Part shown: positions 7,596 to 14,720 of the stretch, piece after piece
Position numbering within the stretch: the first letter of the stretch is position 1
How the letters are laid out: every line of letters starts with the position of its first letter
Virus record (IMG/VR): IMGVR_UViG_3300010375_000058
Span: 1-20,231 of that record
DNA length: 20,231 nucleotides
Reading direction: 5' to 3' (one strand)
Origin: a virus
Notes under the pieces: generated by a model
What the model saw: only the letters and a program-made list of their open reading frames with translations
Database searches by the model: none
Told to the model about the DNA's origin: nothing
Made by a program: the position numbers and the translations under genes

Positions 7596-9185
7596 TTACG
7601 CTCCCACCACCTGAAGCATAGGCTTTCTGGCCTTTCCCTTGAGTATTGCGGTCTGAATGGCATCCCAGGTCAGAGCGGGATGGATCTCCTCCATGCATAC
7701 CGCAACGCCCTTTTTATCGCCTTTTCGACAGTGCTCGAACGTGAAGTGCAGCATGTGACATGCTGGCGCTTCATTGTCTCCTCGGCCCGGGCAACTGACC
7801 TTGGGTGCCGAAAGAGAAACAGTGTTAGTCCAGTCGCGTGTCAGGTTGTTTCTCGTGGAATGAGACAGAAATACGATCTTCGGTTGCGGCAGACAGGCTG
7901 CAGCATTCATGACGCCCGTTTCGGCGCCGACGAGCACGTCAGCTTGCTCGAGGAAAGCGAGCGTCTGTCGGATCGACCACTTTCCGCTGGTGCGATGAAC
8001 CCGCGGCTCCTCTTCCCAACCCGATTCAAGTTCCGCGCACTCAGGTCCACCGGTCAGGACAACATGCACGTCAGGATAGGAGATCATCAGCCGGGCGACG
8101 ATCTCATCCAGATATGGATAGGTCTTGTGCATGCGGGAAGAGCCTGAGAGCTGCCAGAGCAGGACGGTCTTGCCCATGGTGGCGCGCATCTGCTTCGCCC
8201 AGCGCTTCTCCTCGTCCGTCGCGTAGAACCGGACATCGATATTATCCGGGATTCCCGAGAGCTCGTGAGCGTGCTGCAGGTAGTTCACATTCATGTATTT
8301 GTGGCGCAGGGCCGGCGGCCATTCGTGCTGCACACGACCGGGCATCGCGAGAAATGAGCCCTCGACCGATTCGGACAGGTTCACGAACTTGTCGAACTTC
8401 TGCTTCCAATATGCCCAGTACTCACCCAGTTGGGCGTTCGGAACCTGATCCTTGTCCTGCAAAATGTGGCGATCTATGTTGGGATCATGCGAGACCACAT
8501 CGCATCCGGGGGGAGAGGAGAAGAGCGTGACGTGATAACCCTGACGCTTGAGGCCGGCGAATACGCTGGAGGCCTGCATGAGGTCTCCGAAGGCTCCGTA
8601 TCGGATAACAGCCACGGATTTCTCCGGGCGTGTGCGCTCCTGATACGACAGGTCGCGGCCGACGCTGGTCTTCTGGAACACGAAATACAGCGAATACTCA
8701 TCGTCCTGATCCCTCACCTGGTAGTCGACGAGGTCGAATCCGTCGGGCATCGCCTCCAGCACGCGCGCCTGATTCACGTTCCATTTGTGATCCGCATTCG
8801 CTCCAGGCTCTCCGAGCTTCGGATACTGATTCTCATCAGGCAGATACAGCAGCAGATATCCGCCTTGTTTGACAACACGCAGCCACTCTTTGAGCACAGC
8901 AGGCACGAGTTCGTAGGGGTAGTGCTCGAGAAGATGGGAGGAGAAGGCGAAGTCGAATGAGCCGGTGGCAAAGATCGACAGGTCTTCTGCGGGGCAGCGG
9001 ATGTCTGGCCTGATCAGATGACCGAAAAGCTCCTGATCACGACAACTGTCTATGCCGATGAAGTGATCGAAGGTTTTCTGGATGCCGCATCCGAGATCGA
9101 TACCCTTTCCACGAGTGTAGGGGACGATCTCCCAGCGGATCTTGCGTGATTCAAAGCCCTGGCGGGCATGCGGATCCCATGTCAT
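7596..9185 (-). CDS. Methyltransferase-glycosyltransferase (GT9-like) fusion protein (529 aa)
   Basis: Two enzyme domains are in one frame. Residues about 1-175 form a class I SAM methyltransferase: motif I 'GIDLGCG' (28-34), 'FDFAFSSHLLEHY' (77-89), and 'VLKEWLRVVKQGGYLLLYLP' (97-116), as in methyltransferase type 11. From about 189 on the sequence matches the ADP-heptose/GT9 glycosyltransferase plan: 'VAVIRYGAFGDLMQASSVF' (191-209), second Rossmann half from 340 (VLLWQLSGSSRMHKTYPYLD), 'VHVVLTGGPE' (373-382) and 'VLVGAETGVMNAAACLPQPK' (417-436), where family members usually have DTGxxHxA; here Asp is Glu422 and His is Asn. Four Cys near the C-terminus (465, 476, 486, 497) could bind a metal. 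It lies between small virion genes and the gp4-like gene and is preceded by a copy of the repeated AACCGGTAGAAGC element. The acceptor could be a virion protein, host LPS or DNA; the sequence does not say which. Confidence 0.87.
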   Translation of the reverse strand: MTWDPHARQGFESRKIRWEIVPYTRGKGIDLGCGIQKTFDHFIGIDSCRDQELFGHLIRPDIRCPAEDLSIFATGSFDFAFSSHLLEHYPYELVPAVLKEWLRVVKQGGYLLLYLPDENQYPKLGEPGANADHKWNVNQARVLEAMPDGFDLVDYQVRDQDDEYSLYFVFQKTSVGRDLSYQERTRPEKSVAVIRYGAFGDLMQASSVFAGLKRQGYHVTLFSSPPGCDVVSHDPNIDRHILQDKDQVPNAQLGEYWAYWKQKFDKFVNLSESVEGSFLAMPGRVQHEWPPALRHKYMNVNYLQHAHELSGIPDNIDVRFYATDEEKRWAKQMRATMGKTVLLWQLSGSSRMHKTYPYLDEIVARLMISYPDVHVVLTGGPECAELESGWEEEPRVHRTSGKWSIRQTLAFLEQADVLVGAETGVMNAAACLPQPKIVFLSHSTRNNLTRDWTNTVSLSAPKVSCPGRGDNEAPACHMLHFTFEHCRKGDKKGVAVCMEEIHPALTWDAIQTAILKGKARKPMLQVVGA

Positions 9186-9191
9186 GGACCC

Positions 9192-9207
9192 GCTTCTACC
9201 GGTTCAG
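9192..9207 (-). promoter_or_regulatory. Start-associated repeat, copy 1
   Basis: On the minus strand this reads CTGAACCGGTAGAAGC and ends six bases before the ATG at 9185. The 13-base core AACCGGTAGAAGC also lies just before the starts at 15384 and 17581. It sits in the short gap after the TGA at 9217-9219 and contains the palindrome ACCGGT. The AGAAG part is only a poor Shine-Dalgarno match, so simple ribosome binding does not explain the longer conserved block. Confidence 0.7.
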
Positions 9208-9216
9208 AAACCGAAG

Positions 9217-9585
9217 TCAAATTCGGTCGAGCAGATTCCCACGTTCGACGAATCCGACATCGGACCCCGACTTTGCCTCTCCGTAGAAGGTATCCACGTG
9301 CTCGGCGGTATAGGCATCGTCGGTTGGCTTTACGTCGAATCGCTTGTATCCGTTCTTGACGGCTGGTTCGTTCCAGTCTTTCGTCACATCGGTTTCTCCC
9401 GACATCACCCGGGGGATTGCCGGGTTGTCGATGATCTGCTGATCTCCGATGTTGTCGCCGGGCGGCAAACAATTGAAGTAGGACGGCGCCGACTTGGATC
9501 GGCGCGCACTGGAAGGCTCAACCCACTCGTGGTTCCCCTTCTTGTCGGGGAATTCAACCTGAAACTTTTCCTGGATCAGGCCCAT
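9217..9585 (-). CDS. Hypothetical virion-cluster protein, paralogue of its neighbour (122 aa)
   Basis: I place the start at the ATG at 9585, which overlaps the TGA of the preceding gene by one base (TGATG), the junction type used repeatedly in this genome, with GGTGG upstream. A GTG at 9594 would add three residues but lacks a good site. The protein is hydrophilic, with no signal peptide or membrane segment. It contains 'FNCLPPGDNIGDQ', nearly identical to 'FNQLPPGDNIGEQ' in the gene just upstream, followed in both by a short Ile/Asp/Asn stretch. That suggests two tandem relatives. The rest (DVTKDWNEPAVKNGYKRFDV, YGEAKSGSDVGFVERG) is not recognised. Position after the capsid gene suggests a small head or head-tail structural protein; the function is unknown. 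Confidence 0.75.
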   Translation of the reverse strand: MGLIQEKFQVEFPDKKGNHEWVEPSSARRSKSAPSYFNCLPPGDNIGDQQIIDNPAIPRVMSGETDVTKDWNEPAVKNGYKRFDVKPTDDAYTAEHVDTFYGEAKSGSDVGFVERGNLLDRI

Positions 9586-9854
9586 CAGGTCCACCCATCG
9601 CCCGGATAACCCATATCGGTCACGGTCTTGACCTTCATGGAGTCGGTCCGCTTGATATCCGCCACTGACTGCTCTCCGATGTTATCTCCCGGTGGAAGCT
9701 GGTTGAAGACGTGGCCTGAAAGGCTTGTCGGGGTCACGCTCTGACCCATTGGCGTGCCCTTCTTATCAAGGTAGCCGGTGTCCTTGATACCGGCACGATC
9801 AAGCACCTCACCGCCGCTTGCCGGAAAAGTGCCCTCATCTGGATACTTCGCCAT
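9585..9854 (-). CDS. Hypothetical virion-cluster protein, paralogue of its neighbour (89 aa)
   Basis: The ATG at 9854 has a clear ribosome site (GGGGAAAGAG) and follows the stop of the 130-aa gene by ten bases. The 89-aa product (MAKYPDEGTFPASGGEVLDR...) is hydrophilic and Gly/Asp/Pro rich. Residues about 50-63 hold 'FNQLPPGDNIGEQSV', shared with the next gene. It ends GYPGDGWT, and its TGA overlaps the ATG of that gene. No known domain is recognised and no Cys is present. It probably belongs to the head or head-tail set because it lies between the capsid protein and tail genes, but nothing in the protein proves this. Confidence 0.75.
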   Translation of the reverse strand: MAKYPDEGTFPASGGEVLDRAGIKDTGYLDKKGTPMGQSVTPTSLSGHVFNQLPPGDNIGEQSVADIKRTDSMKVKTVTDMGYPGDGWT

Positions 9855-9864
9855 CTCTTTCCCC

Positions 9865-10257
9865 TTACTGAGTCACATTCGCAAGCGGGGTGATCACCGT
9901 CTCGATGACACCTGCCAGCGTCAAGGTCGCGTCCGTCCCCTTTACCACGTAGTACGTGTCACCCTGCGCCAGATTCGCCGCACTGCCGGGCAAATAGTTG
10001 GAGAATACGGTCGCGGCCGACCCGGTGGTACCCAGACCATAGGTGGTGGTCGTGGTGCCGGAAATCTGGATGAGACTGGCCACATCCGCGGACGTGCTCG
10101 CCACCTGGGGTTTCAGGGTTACCGACTTGACAGCCATTGCCGTGAACGCGATGAACTTCGGAACCGATGCCGCACCGGATCCCGCAGCAATCGCGAAGGA
10201 ATCGTTGTGAACCGAGGTGTACGCCGGATGGTCGTACGCCATGTTCTTGGTCGCCAT
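9865..10257 (-). CDS. Small Ala/Thr-rich putative head structural protein (130 aa)
   Basis: The start is taken as the ATG at 10257 (MATKNMAYDH), with GGAGAG about six bases upstream; a TTG two codons earlier is less likely. The 130-aa product is rich in Ala, Thr, Ser, Val and Gly and alternates beta-type segments (KFIAFTAMAVKSVTLKPQVA, DTYYVVKGTDATLTLAGVIE), with no membrane helix, Cys or catalytic motif. It comes right after the major capsid gene, where many phages carry a head decoration or stabilisation protein of about this size and composition. That role is an inference from position and composition only. Confidence 0.72.
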   Translation of the reverse strand: MATKNMAYDHPAYTSVHNDSFAIAAGSGAASVPKFIAFTAMAVKSVTLKPQVASTSADVASLIQISGTTTTTYGLGTTGSAATVFSNYLPGSAANLAQGDTYYVVKGTDATLTLAGVIETVITPLANVTQ

Positions 10258-10337
10258 ACTCAACTCTCCGTGGGCCGCCTCCCGGCCGTATTGCGCCTGA
10301 TGTCACGCGGGGGCAGGCCCGCCCTGACCGGCTTTAT
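10258..10337 (-). other. 80-base intergenic region with two short GC hairpins
   Basis: This is one of the longest gaps in the head module. On the minus strand, after the capsid stop, GGGC-GGGCCT-GCCC (10311-10324) can form a 4-bp stem. Further on, GGCCG-GGAGG-CGGCC (10273-10287) is a perfect 5-bp stem whose loop is GGAGG, 16 bases before the start of the next gene. Neither has a following T run, so they do not look like ordinary intrinsic terminators. They may affect mRNA stability or translation of the downstream gene. Confidence 0.4.
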
Positions 10338-11318
10338 TTACGCCTGACTGTCCCACTTCACGATACGGGCGTTGCCCGCGGCGGAAGTGCTCGCGTGCAC
10401 GATGCCCATGCCTCCGAGGTAGTACCACGCGACGCCCTTGGATCGTCCGTAGTCAGATGGAATCTTGCCGCGCATCTCTTCCGGCACGGCAATCGCCTCC
10501 GCCACCGTGTCATTGCCAAAGAAGAATATCCAGTCGGACTTTCCGTTGGTCCAGGTGGTCTGGGTGATGCCGTCTGTGCCGGTACCCTTGGCGATGTTGG
10601 TCTGCTCGACGTATCGCACGTTCTCATACCGGCCGATCTCACCGTTCATGATGAGCTGCAGTCCGGTTGACGAATACTGGTGGATGGTCTCCAGGTTGTT
10701 TTTGAACGTGCGCAACGTCGTCGGCCAGGCGAGCGAGTAGTAGTCATCCGCCAGGTAAGCCGGAATGTTGCGCTCCTTCATGGTGTCCACGATCGATTTC
10801 GCGTGACCATTGTTGTAGGCGACGTTATTCGTGCCGGTGACCGTTCCGTTGGTGTAGAGCTGGATGGCTGCGGTGTCGGTGCCGGATGAGGCAATCGCCC
10901 GCAACAGCGTCTGGTTGAACTGCGTCCATGCCAGTCGGTCCAGGAACTTCACGCAGTCGTTCTTCAGCACCTTTTCAATGATCTGGGTCACCGGGAACTT
11001 CGACAGATTGTCGAGCTTCCCCGAGAAGGGAACGCTGTTTGCCGCTTCGGTGATGGTCAACGTGCCCTGAACGACCGTGAAGTTGGTCTCAGGGACAGTG
11101 TTTGTCTCTACCAGCACCGCGCCTGCGGTCGCGACATCCGAATACACGTCGAAGGTGAAGATATCGCCCTTCTTCTTGCCTTGCTGAGAGGCGTCGTGCA
11201 CGTCGCAGAACTGACGGAACTTGGTGAGCGGCTGTACCGCACCACGGAGCACATTGGAGAGCTGGCGGCTGTACAAGTAGCCACCGAGTGAATTGACTGC
11301 CCAAACCTGACCGGCCAT
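10338..11318 (-). CDS. Major capsid protein, N4 gp56 family (326 aa)
   Basis: The 326-aa sequence matches the plan of N4-gp56-type major capsid proteins (HK97 fold). The N-terminal helix region is 'YLYSRQLSNVLRGAVQPLTK'; then 'GKKKGDIFTFDVYSDVATAG' and 'NFTVVQGTLTITEAANSVPF' give the E-loop/P-domain strands. A long spine helix region follows (IIEKVLKNDCVKFLDRLAW), then 'NIPAYLADDYYSLAWPTTLR' and a C-terminal 'AWYYLGGMGIVHASTSAAGN', characteristic of the family. There is no N-terminal prodomain, consistent with a separate scaffold gene just upstream. The ATG at 11318 has TGGAG upstream and follows a stem-loop in the short gap after the scaffold stop. It should assemble the icosahedral head around the scaffold. 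Confidence 0.9.
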   Translation of the reverse strand: MAGQVWAVNSLGGYLYSRQLSNVLRGAVQPLTKFRQFCDVHDASQQGKKKGDIFTFDVYSDVATAGAVLVETNTVPETNFTVVQGTLTITEAANSVPFSGKLDNLSKFPVTQIIEKVLKNDCVKFLDRLAWTQFNQTLLRAIASSGTDTAAIQLYTNGTVTGTNNVAYNNGHAKSIVDTMKERNIPAYLADDYYSLAWPTTLRTFKNNLETIHQYSSTGLQLIMNGEIGRYENVRYVEQTNIAKGTGTDGITQTTWTNGKSDWIFFFGNDTVAEAIAVPEEMRGKIPSDYGRSKGVAWYYLGGMGIVHASTSAAGNARIVKWDSQA

Positions 11319-11332
11319 CGTGTAACTCCAGC

Positions 11333-11354
11333 CACACGATGGCGGTGTCGTGTG
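11333..11354 (-). promoter_or_regulatory. Stem-loop between scaffold and capsid genes
   Basis: The minus strand reads CACACGA, an 8-base loop CACCGCCA, then TCGTGTG: a perfect 7-bp stem. It begins one base after the scaffold TAG and ends 14 bases before the capsid ATG, just upstream of TGGAG. It is not followed by a T run, so a role in RNA processing, stability or reinitiation control is more likely than full termination. This is where a phage must raise capsid output above scaffold. Structure is seen; function is inferred. Confidence 0.5.
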
Positions 11355-11355
11355 T

Positions 11356-12402
11356 CTACTGTTTTCTGACGATCGCTGTGGGGAGATGTCGAACGGCGCC
11401 GCCCTGATGCCGGGCCCGGGCCATCTTGTCGATCACGCTCTCCACCGGTTCCTCCTCTTCGTCCTCCTCTCTCACCACCTGCCGACCGCCGGCTTGTGGG
11501 ATTGGAAGGACCGAGGCCTTGCGCTCGAGCTTTGGATTCGGGGGAGTCGCGGACTTCGTCTTCTCAGAGAGCCAGCCTTTGACCTTGTCACCAGCCTTTT
11601 TCAGGCGGGCCTGGTAGCCGAGAGAAGGCTCATCTCTTGCGAGCCTCGTGTCTTCGGCGACGACCAGTTGGTAGGCCATCGGATCGCTGACGATGTCTTT
11701 GTACTCACCGCGAAACCAATTCACGGCGTCCCGGAAACTCATGCGATCGTCGACAGCGGTGAGCACGTCCGGAGTTACTGTGGATGGTGCCTTGAGCCGC
11801 TGTGCGATCTTTCTGATCGCTTCCGGATCCCCCTGGAGAGCCGAGGTGAGGGTGTCCTCGGTCACGTCTTCCTCGTGACTCGCCGGGCCGTCTTGCGATG
11901 GGCCCCGCGCCAGACTTGCTTCTACCGCTTTTTTGGCCGTTTGCAAATACTCATCGGCACTTTCGACCTTCTGCGCACGCTCCAGGACTTCCTCTTCGGT
12001 GAGCTCCACTTCCTTGCCGTTGACTTTGAGTCTGTACTTCTTCGGTTCAGCGCGAACCGCACCTGCTTCCTGATCCTCGCGGGCCGCGCGCTCGTTGGCT
12101 TCGGTCTCCAGCCTCTGTCGCTCTTCCTCGGCTTCAGCCTCAGCGCGCGCCGCTGCCGCCTCCGTCGGGTCATCTTCGATGAGTTTGTCCCCGTCGAAAT
12201 CGATGGTCTGGCGGTCTTCCTGCTCGTCTGCGCGATTGGCAATCGCGTTGCGTCGATCGACCTGTTCCTGATTCCGCGTGCCGATAGCCGCGGCAATCTG
12301 CCGATCATGCTCTTGAAGTTGCGTTTCTTTTTCTTCGCGCGACAGCGTCTCCGACTCACGTGCCTGAGCGTTGGCGTCAATGTCGGTTTTCTTTTTAGCC
12401 AT
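11356..12402 (-). CDS. Scaffolding / head morphogenesis protein (348 aa)
   Basis: This is a very hydrophilic, highly charged 348-aa protein. Residues 1-135 are almost entirely helical coiled-coil type (SREEKETQLQEHDRQIAAAI, EAAAARAEAEAEEERQRLET). A short domain 'KKYRLKVNGKEVELTEEEVL' follows, then a helical C-terminal half with basic stretches (ARLKKAGDKVKGWLSEKTK), an acidic run (EEDEEEEPVES) and a basic end. Low hydrophobicity, lack of Cys, acidic N-terminal part and location between portal and major capsid are the usual marks of a phage scaffolding protein. The ATG at 12402 has AGGAGA eight bases upstream and overlaps the preceding gene by eight bases. The role is inferred from composition and position, with good support from synteny. 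Confidence 0.83.
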   Translation of the reverse strand: MAKKKTDIDANAQARESETLSREEKETQLQEHDRQIAAAIGTRNQEQVDRRNAIANRADEQEDRQTIDFDGDKLIEDDPTEAAAARAEAEAEEERQRLETEANERAAREDQEAGAVRAEPKKYRLKVNGKEVELTEEEVLERAQKVESADEYLQTAKKAVEASLARGPSQDGPASHEEDVTEDTLTSALQGDPEAIRKIAQRLKAPSTVTPDVLTAVDDRMSFRDAVNWFRGEYKDIVSDPMAYQLVVAEDTRLARDEPSLGYQARLKKAGDKVKGWLSEKTKSATPPNPKLERKASVLPIPQAGGRQVVREEDEEEEPVESVIDKMARARHQGGAVRHLPTAIVRKQ

Positions 12403-12682
12403 CAGAATTCTCCTGCTTCAGTTGCTCGAGCGCCGATTGCCCTACATCGACAGCATCCTGAAGCCACGCGATAAAGTTGTCAGCCGTCAGCAATTTTCTC
12501 TGTATCGCCGCGATCTGAGCGGAATTGAAAGGGTCCGCCGATTTGAATTCCCGGATCGCCTGCTCGCTATGCTCGTTGGCACGACTGAGAAGATAGGATC
12601 CGATGTCGTCCTGAAGAAACAGCTCGACACGCCGGCCGAATTCCGCAACACGGACATTGGGCTCATCCTGATCAAGCGGCAT
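12395..12682 (-). CDS. Small conserved-type head-module protein (95 aa)
   Basis: The product is a 95-aa, mostly helical, acidic protein (MPLDQDEPNVRVAEFGRRVE...) without Cys, signal peptide or membrane segment. It starts eleven bases before the end of the portal gene and ends eight bases into the scaffold gene, so it is locked into the portal-scaffold-capsid transcript. The central segment 'SAQIAAIQRKLLTADNFIAW' and C-terminal 'ALEQLKQENSDG' are amphipathic helices. I do not recognise the family. Candidates are a portal-associated protein or a scaffold cofactor; nothing in the sequence separates these. Confidence 0.8.
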   Translation of the reverse strand: MPLDQDEPNVRVAEFGRRVELFLQDDIGSYLLSRANEHSEQAIREFKSADPFNSAQIAAIQRKLLTADNFIAWLQDAVDVGQSALEQLKQENSDG

Positions 12683-14720
12683 TTACAGGCTCCGGAGGAT
12701 TCATGGCCGCCTGATTGGACTGCTGATCGAGTGTCATGATGTGGTCGGCAAGCTTCAGCACTTTTTCATGCTCGTGCTCCCGACCCTGTTTCAGAAGATC
12801 GGTGAAATTCTTCTCACGCTGAGCGCGGAACTTCAGAATGTTTCCCTGCTCCTTGTCGCCGATCTTTGTCTTGTAGGCCTTCATGAGCTGCTGTAACTGC
12901 TGTTGCAGTTGGATCTTCTCGGGATCTCCTTGAGACAGGAACCGGGATCCATCCTGATAACCCGATAGCGCGAAGACTTCCTTATAGATTTCCGTGATGT
13001 TGATGCCCGGCGGCGGCTTTGCGGCAATCTTGGCAATGTTTCCCACGCCGAACACGAACCTCTGCAGCTTCATGGCTGGATCGGTCGCACCCATCCCCAC
13101 GTTGATCTGGGTCGTCAGCTCCTGTTCCAGAAGACTGTCGATCATCTGGTCAATGCCGAACTTCTGTCGGATCTTGGCCTTTTCTCCTGCCAGAGCGAGC
13201 ACCCGCTGATCGGTCTCGTAATTCTGCTCAAGGAGCACGAGTTGCCGCACCACCGGCAGCACGAACGTCTCGACGAACGTTTTCAGCATGTACTCCGTCA
13301 ACAGATTCGACGGAGTCTGCAGCGCAAGCATGGTGCGCTCGGACTCTCGGGGGGTTCTCTGCTGAGCTACCTGGAGTGGGTTGAAGTTTCCCAGCAGCTC
13401 ATCGAAGTTTCCTGTGATGCGATCTTCCTCGAGGTAGGCGGACTGTGTCACGTCAGTCCAGGCGCTCTCCTTCACATCCTTCTCAATGTCGTTGACCTGC
13501 GTGATGCCTCCAGGCACGTTGCGAATCAACGACGGAAGATCGACATTGGCGCCGCGCTTCACGTAGAAGCGCTTGTTCAAGACCAGCTTGACGTTGTCGT
13601 TGCGCTGGTTCCGGGTGTCGTTCAGGTCATCTTGCAGCCCGCGTCCGAGCTCTGGCACTGACATCGGCAATGCCTTGTGGGTTTCGAGGATGGCCTTGCC
13701 CATGACATACGGACGTTGACCGTGAAACACCGTCCGGACCAGAGGCCTTGGGTCTGTGAGCCGACGATCGGACTGCAGCGTGTACCACTCGACATCCGTA
13801 CCCTTGTAGCGGTGAATGTGCCGATGCACCCAGACGATGTCGTAATCCGAGATACGTGAGCGTGCGCGTGTCGGATCTTCGGCCAGACGCAGACGGGTCT
13901 GGCGTGTTGAGTTATTTTCCGAATCCATGTAGTACCGGAAGACACTGTCTGGATACCGTTTCCAGGTCTGTCCCTTTGGATCGGGCCGGGACATCCGATC
14001 CTTCACATCGCCTACGTACATCGGCATCAGGTGAATAACGTAGGGCGATGCATTTAGAGGATCGACCCAATCGGCTGCTGGGTGAAACCGTATGTTCTCC
14101 ATCGGGATCAAATCGATGCAGGGCCTGTCCTCCATGATCTGCATATCCTTGCCGCGGGCCACGAACCGCCAGTGGATATGGGCGATGCAGGCTGATTGAG
14201 TCTGTGCGTCTTGGAGCGCACCGCACACGATCTGGAACCAGGGAATGGTATGCGTGAGCCGATACTGGATGATCTGCTGCATCACCTCGGCGGAGACGCG
14301 CTGGGCCTGATCAGCCTGGTTGGCGGCCTGAATCGACACTGTATCGAGGTTCGAGAAGAAAGCCGCTGCCGCTGCTGCCTCGTTCTTTCGGATCACTGCG
14401 CGTGTCTTGGGGACGTACGAGTGTGAGCGCTTCCGGAAGACATCCATGTTGTACTTGGAGTCCTGAGGATGCTCGTTGTTGAAGGCCCGGAGCGAATCTT
14501 CCCACTTCTTGCGGTAGTTTGTATCGACGTAGGTGGTGGAATCCCGGAAGGCATCCTTGGCCATACGGTCCCAGTTGGGTCGACCGTCGCTGTCATCCTC
14601 TCCCGCATCGTCCGACAAGTCATCGTCTTCCTTGCCGGCGTACCAGAGTTCTGTATCCCCGCTGTCTGGATCGTGGATGTGCGGCGGGGTTATGCGTGGG
14701 TCGGTGACTTGCCAAGCCAT
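12672..14720 (-). CDS. Portal protein (682 aa)
   Basis: At 682 aa it has the size of large podoviral portal proteins (P22 gp1 is 725 aa). The N-terminal acidic region (KEDDDLSDDAGEDDSDG) precedes 'TNYRKKWEDSLRAFNNEHP' and 'TRAVIRKNEAAAAAAFFSN', typical of the portal wing. The central 'CIDLIPMENIRFHPAADWVD', 'WVHRHIH' and 'LPMSVPELGRGLQDDLNDTR' match the pattern near the portal crown and stem. 'RTPRESERTMLALQ' and a long Gln-rich helical C-terminus (IQLQQQLQQLMKAYKTKIGD) correspond to the barrel. It sits between terminase and scaffold/capsid, as expected for the dodecameric DNA channel at the head vertex. The ATG at 14720 directly follows the TAG of a 28-codon gene and has GAGG nine bases upstream. 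Confidence 0.92.
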   Translation of the reverse strand: MAWQVTDPRITPPHIHDPDSGDTELWYAGKEDDDLSDDAGEDDSDGRPNWDRMAKDAFRDSTTYVDTNYRKKWEDSLRAFNNEHPQDSKYNMDVFRKRSHSYVPKTRAVIRKNEAAAAAAFFSNLDTVSIQAANQADQAQRVSAEVMQQIIQYRLTHTIPWFQIVCGALQDAQTQSACIAHIHWRFVARGKDMQIMEDRPCIDLIPMENIRFHPAADWVDPLNASPYVIHLMPMYVGDVKDRMSRPDPKGQTWKRYPDSVFRYYMDSENNSTRQTRLRLAEDPTRARSRISDYDIVWVHRHIHRYKGTDVEWYTLQSDRRLTDPRPLVRTVFHGQRPYVMGKAILETHKALPMSVPELGRGLQDDLNDTRNQRNDNVKLVLNKRFYVKRGANVDLPSLIRNVPGGITQVNDIEKDVKESAWTDVTQSAYLEEDRITGNFDELLGNFNPLQVAQQRTPRESERTMLALQTPSNLLTEYMLKTFVETFVLPVVRQLVLLEQNYETDQRVLALAGEKAKIRQKFGIDQMIDSLLEQELTTQINVGMGATDPAMKLQRFVFGVGNIAKIAAKPPPGINITEIYKEVFALSGYQDGSRFLSQGDPEKIQLQQQLQQLMKAYKTKIGDKEQGNILKFRAQREKNFTDLLKQGREHEHEKVLKLADHIMTLDQQSNQAAMNPPEPVNAA

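Noticed and set aside
10311-10324. GGGC/GCCC hairpin after the capsid gene as an intrinsic terminator
   Set aside because: The stem is only about four base pairs and no T run follows on the minus strand, so termination is not supported.
11350-12474. A 374-codon plus-strand open frame
   Set aside because: It is antisense to the scaffold gene, whose low-complexity charged codons leave the opposite strand open. The product (Leu/Phe/Arg-rich) shows no recognisable domain.
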